In this document: positions 58,571 through 64,000 of the stretch, in pieces
Layout of the letters: every line of letters starts with the position of its first letter
Numbering within the stretch: position 1 is the first letter of the stretch
NCBI RefSeq assembly: GCF_007431345.1
Contig: NZ_CP041730.1
Span: forward strand, 3,224,001-3,288,000
Origin: Chitinimonas arctica
GTDB taxonomy: Bacteria; Pseudomonadota; Gammaproteobacteria; Burkholderiales; Chitinimonadaceae
DNA length: 64,000 nucleotides
Direction: 5' to 3'
The notes under the pieces: generated by a model
What the model was told of the DNA's origin: nothing
The model's database searches: none
Seen by the model: only the letters and a program-made list of their open reading frames with translations
Made by a program: the position numbers and the translations under genes

Positions 58571-60732
58571 ATGGCGAGCTGTACGCTCGATCATTGGGTG
58601 ATTGAAGCGATATGCCGGGGTGAACATGGCGATGCCTTTGCCGTGTTGGGCCCGCATGAATTGGCGGATGGACGCTGGTGTCTGCGCGCCTGGTTGCCGG
58701 AAGCCATCGCGGTGGAGGTTCGGGGGCGGCCGGCGAGTGTTTGGCGGGTTTGACCTGCGTCGATGAGCGGGGTTTGTTTGAAGCACTGTTGCCCGCCGGT
58801 CCACCGTTCACCTATTACCTGCATGCCGATTGGCTGAACGCCAGCCTCGATCTGGACGACCCTTACCGCTTTCCACCGCTTTTGAACGCCGATGAGCTTT
58901 GGCATATCGGCGAAGGCAGCCATCGCCGGCTATGGCATTGCCTGGGTGCTCATCCAGGCCAATTGGATGGCGTGGCGGGAACCCGCTTCGCGGTATGGGC
59001 ACCGAATGCGAAGCGCGTCGCCGTATTGGGCGATTTCAATCTATGGGACAACCGCCGTCATCCCATGCGCCTGCGGCGCGAGGGCGGCGTGTGGGAAATC
59101 TTTCTGCCGGGTGTGACGGTAGGCATGGCCTACAAGTTCGATATCCTCGATTGGGATGGCCAGCTGGTGCAAAAGGCCGATCCCTTCGCCTTTGCCGCCG
59201 AGCTGCGGCCGGCCACGGCCTCGCTGGTCTCGGTTTTGCCGAGCGCTGCCGGTCCCGCCGTGCCGGTTGGCGGCCTGCACCAGGCGATCAGCATCTACGA
59301 GGTTCACCTCGGCTCCTGGCGGCACGGACCCACTGGTTGGCTGACTTACCGGGAATTGGCGCACAGCCTGGTTCCCTACGTGGTGGAGATGGGATTCACC
59401 CATATCGAGCTGCTGCCGATATCGGAATTTCCCTTTGACGGTTCCTGGGGTTATCAACCCATCGGTTTATACGCGCCCACCGCCCGTTTTGGCTCGCCGG
59501 CGGATTTCCGTTACTTCGTCGAGCAGGCGCAGGCAGCCGGCCTGGGGGTGATACTCGATTGGGTGCCTGGCCACTTTCCCGAAGATCCGCATGGCTTGGC
59601 TCGCTTCGATGGCACGCACCTCTATGAGCATGCCGATCCGCGCGAGGGTTTCCACCGCGACTGGCATACGCTGATCTACAACTACGGCCGGCGCGAAGTC
59701 GCCAATTTCCTCAGTGCCAATGCTCTGTTCTGGCTGGAGCAGTATGGCTTGGACGGCCTGCGGGTGGATGCGGTGGCATCGATGCTATACCGCGATTACA
59801 GCCGCGAAGAGGGCGAGTGGCTGCCGAATGTCCATGGTGGGCGCGAAAATCTGGAAGCCATCGGCTTTTTGCGCCAGACCAATCATTGGCTAGGGGTGGA
59901 GCGGCCGGGCGCGATCAGCGTGGCGGAGGAATCGACGGCTTTTCCGCAGGTGACTCGTCCGCCCGAGCATGGCGGGCTGGGCTTCCATTACAAGTGGAAT
60001 ATGGGCTGGATGCACGACACGCTGTCCTATATGCGCCGCGATCCCATCCATCGCCGTCACCACCACGATCAGCTGACTTTTGGCATCGGCTATCTCTACG
60101 GTGAAAACTATGTATTGCCGCTGTCGCATGACGAGGTGGTGCATGGCAAAGGCTCCTTGCTGGGCAAGATGCCGGGCGACGACTGGCAGCGCTTCGCCAA
60201 TCTGCGCGCGTACTACGGTTTTATGTGGCTGCACCCCGGCAAGAAGCTGTTGTTCATGGGAGGCGAATTTGCCCAGCAGGCCGAATGGGACCATGCCGCC
60301 AGCCTGGATTGGCATCTTTTGGCGGATAGCCGCCATGCCGGCGTGCAGGCCTTGGTGCGCGATCTCAACCACCTGTATCGCGATACACCGGCATTGCATC
60401 GGCTCGATTGCGACCCGGCCGGCTTCGAGTGGACCTGCCACGACGATGCGGACAATTCGGTGCTGGGTTTCGTACGGTGCGACGGCTTGGGGGCGCTGGT
60501 GCTGGTGGTCTGCAATTTCACCCCCATGGTGCGTTGCAATTATCGCGTGGGGGTGCCGGCGGCGGGTGATTGGCGCGAAGTGCTGAATACCGACTCAAGC
60601 CACTATGGCGGCAGCAATGTCGGCCATGGCGATGCGTGCAGCGAGCCGGTCGGCTGGCATGGCCGCGCCCATTCGCTCAGCTTGACCCTGGCGCCCTTGG
60701 CCACCCAGGTTTTTGCATGGCAGGCGCCGTGA
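58571..60732 (+). pseudogene. glgB: 1,4-alpha-glucan branching enzyme GlgB, interrupted by a -1 frameshift
   Basis: GlgB forms the alpha-1,6 branches of glycogen. The first 50 residues (MASCTLDHWVIEAICRGEHG on) are in one frame and the rest in the next. The switch is at GGGGG 58722-58726, where a sixth G gives VEVRGAAGECLAG and a 720-aa protein of normal length. After that, the N-terminal beta-sandwich (GTRFAVWAPNAKRVAVLGDF) and GH13 domain are intact, with GLRVDAVASMLY (nucleophile Asp), ISVAEESTAF (acid Glu) and LPLSHDEVVHGKGSL. The initial ATG 58571 has AGGAGAG upstream. Probably a sequencing deletion; glgX follows. Confidence 0.9.
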
Positions 60733-60775
60733 TTTCCTGGTGTTTCACGGACTTTCATTTTGCGGAGCACGCATC

Positions 60776-62860
60776 ATGCCCTTGGCCCTTGGCCTCCGTC
60801 CCGGCGATCCCTTCCGGCTTGGCAGCCATTGGGATGGTGGCGGCGTCAATTTCGCCGTGTATGCCCTCAATGCCGATATGGTCGAACTATGCCTGTTCGA
60901 TCCAAGCGGCCAGCGCGAGCTGGCCAGGCTGCCCTTGCCCGGCGTTCATGCCGGTGTCTGGCACGGCTATCTGGCGGAGGCCGAGCCCGGCCTGATCTAT
61001 GGATTTCGCGCCCATGGCCTGTGGGCGCCAAGCCGTGGCTACCGCTACAACCCGGCCAAGCTGTTGCTGGACCCGTATGCCCGCCGCCTGCACGGCCGCT
61101 ACGATGGGCAGAGCGATTTCCGCGACCATCTGCAGGGCAATCCCAGCCTTTCAGACCCGCACGACAATGCCGGCCATGCCGTCAAGGCGGTGGTGGATAG
61201 CGATGAATACGGCACTTTTTGCTTCGATTGGGGCGACGATCGAGCGCCGGGCGTGGCTTGGGAAGATACGGTGATCTACGAGCTGCATGTAAAAGGCTTC
61301 AGTGCGCGCAATCCCGCCGTGCCGGCCGAACTGCGCGGCAGCTATGCCGGCCTGGCCCATTCCGCCAGCATCGAATGGCTTAGGCAGCTGGGCGTGACCA
61401 CCGTGGAATTGTTGCCGGTGGCCGCTTGCGCCGACGAAGGCCGGCTGCTGGAACGCGGGCTGGTCAATTACTGGGGCTACAACCCGCTTGCATTGATGGC
61501 GGTAGAGGACCGTTATGCGGCCGGCGACGATGCGCTCAACGAGTTCCGGTCGGCCGTGCGCGCCCTTCACGCCGCCGGCATCGAGGTCGTGCTCGACGTG
61601 GTGTACAACCATACGGCGGAAGGCGGGGCAGGCGGTCCCAGCTTCAGCCTGCGCGGCTTGGACAATCGCAGCTACTACCGCATGGCGCCGGATGGACGCT
61701 ACGAAAACTGGACTGGCTGCGGCAATAGCTTGAACGTGGCGGATCCACGCTGCCTGCAATTGGTGCTGGATAGCTTGCGCTTTTGGGTACAGCAGTGCCA
61801 TGTCGATGGCTTCCGCTTCGATCTGGCGCCCATTCTGGCGCGCGGTTTCGGTGGCGGATTCGAGGCGTGGTCGGCTTTTTTTGCTGCGGTGCAGGCCGAT
61901 CCCTGCCTGGGCCGGCTCAAGTTGATCGCCGAACCATGGGATCTGGGGCCGGACGGTTATCGCCTGGGCGGCTTTCCGCCCGGCTGGGCCGAGTGGAACG
62001 ATCTCTACCGCGATTGCATACGCTCGTTCTGGCTCCATCACGGCCCGACCCGCGGCGAATTCGCCCGCCGCCTGACCGGCTCCAGCGACCTGTTCGAGCG
62101 ACGCGGCCGGCAGCCTTGGTCCAGCATCAATTTCATTACCGCGCACGATGGTTTCAATCTGTTCGACCTGGTCAGCTATAGCCACAAGCACAACGAAGCC
62201 AACGGCGAAGACAATCATGACGGGCACGGCAACAACCACAGCTGGAATTGCGGTGTGGAAGGCCCGACCGAGGACGCGGATATACAGTTGATCCGTGGCC
62301 GGATGAAGCGCGCGCTGCTGGCGACCCTGCTATTCAGCCAAGGCGTGCCCATGCTGCTGGCGGGCGACGATATCGGCCATACCCAACAGGGCAACAACAA
62401 CGCCTATTGCCAGGATGCCCCCATCAGCTGGCTGGACTGGTCGGCCGCCGACCAGGTCCAAACCGCCTACATCGCCCAGCTGCTGGCGCTGCGCCGCCGT
62501 TATCCCGCCCTGCGCCACGCCCGCTGGTTCAGTGCCGAAGCGCATGGCGGCTATGAGCGGCGCGATGTGGATTGGCGCAATGCCGAGGGGCGGGCGATGA
62601 CGCCGGCCGACTGGGATGGCCGCGAGCATTTCAGCCTGGCGGTGGAACTGGGCCCCGAAGGTACGCGCGAGCGCTGCCTGTTGCTGTTCAATGCCGAGGC
62701 CGGCACCACGGTTTTCCATGTTCGGCCTGGCCGTTGGCTGCGCCTGCTGGACAGTGCGGAGCCGCAAACCGGCGAGGCCTTGTTCCAGCATACGGTGGAA
62801 GTGAGCGCCAATTCGGTGTGCTTGCTGGTGCTCGATAGCGGTGGGCGGGTGACCTGGTAG
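60776..62860 (+). CDS. glgX: Glycogen debranching enzyme GlgX
   Basis: GlgX hydrolyses alpha-1,6 branches left on glycogen after phosphorylase. The 694-aa GH13 protein has an N-terminal CBM48-like domain (GSHWDGGGVNFAVYALNADM) and catalytic motifs VLDVVYNHTAEGG, CHVDGFRFDLAPIL (nucleophile Asp), LIAEPWDLGPDGYRLG (acid Glu) and FITAHDGFNLFDLVSY. NHSWNCGVEGPT and DDIGHTQQGNNNAYCQD are isoamylase/GlgX-specific. I chose ATG 60776 (GCGGAG upstream) over an in-frame start inside glgB. It follows glgB by 43 bp. Confidence 0.95.
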   Translation: MPLALGLRPGDPFRLGSHWDGGGVNFAVYALNADMVELCLFDPSGQRELARLPLPGVHAGVWHGYLAEAEPGLIYGFRAHGLWAPSRGYRYNPAKLLLDPYARRLHGRYDGQSDFRDHLQGNPSLSDPHDNAGHAVKAVVDSDEYGTFCFDWGDDRAPGVAWEDTVIYELHVKGFSARNPAVPAELRGSYAGLAHSASIEWLRQLGVTTVELLPVAACADEGRLLERGLVNYWGYNPLALMAVEDRYAAGDDALNEFRSAVRALHAAGIEVVLDVVYNHTAEGGAGGPSFSLRGLDNRSYYRMAPDGRYENWTGCGNSLNVADPRCLQLVLDSLRFWVQQCHVDGFRFDLAPILARGFGGGFEAWSAFFAAVQADPCLGRLKLIAEPWDLGPDGYRLGGFPPGWAEWNDLYRDCIRSFWLHHGPTRGEFARRLTGSSDLFERRGRQPWSSINFITAHDGFNLFDLVSYSHKHNEANGEDNHDGHGNNHSWNCGVEGPTEDADIQLIRGRMKRALLATLLFSQGVPMLLAGDDIGHTQQGNNNAYCQDAPISWLDWSAADQVQTAYIAQLLALRRRYPALRHARWFSAEAHGGYERRDVDWRNAEGRAMTPADWDGREHFSLAVELGPEGTRERCLLLFNAEAGTTVFHVRPGRWLRLLDSAEPQTGEALFQHTVEVSANSVCLLVLDSGGRVTW

Positions 62861-62873
62861 CGTCTGCCGCATT

Positions 62874-62904
62874 CAAAATGCAAACACCCGGCCAGGCCGG
62901 GTGT
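62874..62904 (-). terminator. Intrinsic terminator of the minus-strand TIGR03790 gene
   Basis: ACACCCGGCC and GGCCGGGTGT (62884-62893, 62895-62904) form a near-perfect palindromic stem. Read on the minus strand it is followed by TTGCATTTT. The plus strand has no T run, so it mainly serves the minus-strand gene. Confidence 0.55.
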
Positions 62905-62927
62905 CGGGTACCGAAAATCGGTTTGAA

Positions 62928-64000
62928 TCAAAGACCAGCTTGCACCAGGGCGAAGATCGGGGAGCCAATGGGCAGGCCGTTGCGCATTGGGGTGGCCAGG
63001 TTGCCCACCAGGGTGCCTGCTGCTACGCCGGCCGGGACCGAGATGCCGGTTTGCAGAAGAACCGGGGTACCGCTGGAAACTTCGTAGACATCGTAGGTGG
63101 CGGCCTTGGTACGGTTGTTGGTACGAATGTGCAGCTGGCCGTTTTCCTGAACGATATCGGCGACGTAGTAGGGGCGTGCCAGCGGTTCGCCGATAAACAG
63201 CCCTTCCGTGGTCCAGCCAACGCTCTTCCAGTAAGCCTCCAGCAAGGAGTCGCCAGCCAGGTAGCGGTTAAGCATGATCGATGGCTTCGGGAACTTCTCG
63301 GCGTAGGCGCAAGGTTCGTGCACGGTGCCGAAGCTGCCGGTGGCGCCGGCCTTGATCAGTTCGGTGGCCTTGGTCTGGCCGTTTTCGTTCAGCATGCCGC
63401 TGAAGGAAGTCAGCGTATCGGCGAACGCACCTTCGCGGAATTGCACCTGGCCCAGGTTGGCGACGGTGGCGATGCCCAGCTGGTAGCCCAGCACATTATT
63501 GACGCCGGCCAGCGAGTTGGCCGAAGTCACGCTGACATTCACCAAGCCGCCGTTTTGCGTTTGCGACAACGTATAGTCGTTGGCGCGTGGCTGGGTACGG
63601 GTCTGGTCGGTGGTCTTCAGATACGACACGGTACCGGTCCAGGCCTGGCCATCGCCGTTGCCGGCCCGTGCGACCAGATTCTTGCTGTCGGCGTAGCTGC
63701 TGCCGCTCACCAGCAACATGGACAGGCGGCGGCTCAGGGTCGCGCCTTGCTTGGTGTTGTAAGCGGGGTTCGGCAGGGTACGGACGCAGAGGGATTGTGC
63801 CCAGTTGATGCTGTTTTCCATGCCATCGGTAAACGCCGAGGTGATGGATTGGTTCTCGACGCGGTAAGGCTTGTTCCAGGCCAGGGCCAAGGCGCGGACA
63901 TTGGCGGGGATGACCAGGCCGCTGGTGGCGGCGGCGAAGTTGGCACGCGAGACGCTGTTGCTGATCGGCAGGGCCACCCGGACGATATTGGCGAGGGGGA
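62928..64000 (-). CDS. TIGR03790 family protein (partial, N-terminus beyond the window)
   Basis: The reading frame stays open to the right edge (about 357 codons seen), so the true start lies outside. The visible part reads LANIVRVALPISNSVSRAN and later has AWNKPYRVENQSITSAFTDG, the FGTVHEPCAYAEKFPKPSIM block and AGDSLLEAYWKSVGWTTEGL. These match the TIGR03790 family of proteobacterial proteins of unknown function, some of them large and probably exported. The C-terminus ends in a small beta-rich domain (VPAGVAAGTLVGNLATPMRN). A GTG at 63977 is in frame but is probably internal. Confidence 0.78.
   Translation of the reverse strand, partial: PLANIVRVALPISNSVSRANFAAATSGLVIPANVRALALAWNKPYRVENQSITSAFTDGMENSINWAQSLCVRTLPNPAYNTKQGATLSRRLSMLLVSGSSYADSKNLVARAGNGDGQAWTGTVSYLKTTDQTRTQPRANDYTLSQTQNGGLVNVSVTSANSLAGVNNVLGYQLGIATVANLGQVQFREGAFADTLTSFSGMLNENGQTKATELIKAGATGSFGTVHEPCAYAEKFPKPSIMLNRYLAGDSLLEAYWKSVGWTTEGLFIGEPLARPYYVADIVQENGQLHIRTNNRTKAATYDVYEVSSGTPVLLQTGISVPAGVAAGTLVGNLATPMRNGLPIGSPIFALVQAGL

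Overview
The window is 64 kb of GC-rich chromosomal DNA from a betaproteobacterium. The evidence is the gene content: a coxBA-ctaG-coxC cluster with its 30-codon assembly gene, DUF2970 and DUF2909 genes, queA-tgt-yajC-secDF synteny, bioC-bioD, and a YcgR flagellar brake. A Chitinimonas-like member of the Neisseriales/Burkholderiales is my best guess, but the sequence alone does not fix the genus. There is no rRNA, CRISPR array, insertion sequence, integrase or origin.

Layout. 1-1559 (minus): accC (cut by the window edge), accB, aroQ. 1792-8317 (plus): queA, a PP2A-like phosphatase, tgt, yajC, secD, secF. 8362-10582: a DedA protein, frameshifted bioC, bioD. 10760-19432: the aa3-type cytochrome c oxidase cluster with structural subunits II, I and III, copper chaperones (CtaG, Sco), heme A synthesis (CtaA, CtaB), SURF1 and small membrane proteins. 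19494-22282: ycgR, an NAD(P)-dependent epimerase, a ferredoxin-type reductase. 22308-25419: tRNA-Thr(UGU), a VapBC toxin-antitoxin pair, an orphan gene, a DUF2845 gene and a GNAT gene.

25465-57635 is a complete type VI secretion system (T6SS). clpV and an FHA gene diverge at 28.3 kb. The membrane and baseplate genes tssJ-K-L-M-tagF-E-F-G run on the minus strand, divergent from tssA-B-C on the plus strand. After tssC come three apparent effector modules: an amidase-type effector with a periplasmic partner, an unrecognised 202-aa protein coupled to a 114-aa membrane protein (a candidate new effector/immunity pair), and a VgrG / DUF6484 / DUF2169 / ketosynthase-like / PAAR-GHH-nuclease module with a probable immunity gene. 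Hcp and TagJ lie among them, and a TIGR02270 gene closes the locus.

57636-64000: a sigma-28-like promoter followed by a structured, terminator-ended RNA candidate, a DUF29 gene, glgB (frameshifted) and glgX for glycogen metabolism, and the 3' part of a TIGR03790-family gene on the minus strand.

Four genes (bioC, the FHA gene, the GHH-nuclease partner and glgB) are each interrupted by what looks like the loss of exactly one G or C, three of them in a G/C homopolymer. The shared pattern points to systematic sequencing deletions rather than true pseudogenes.
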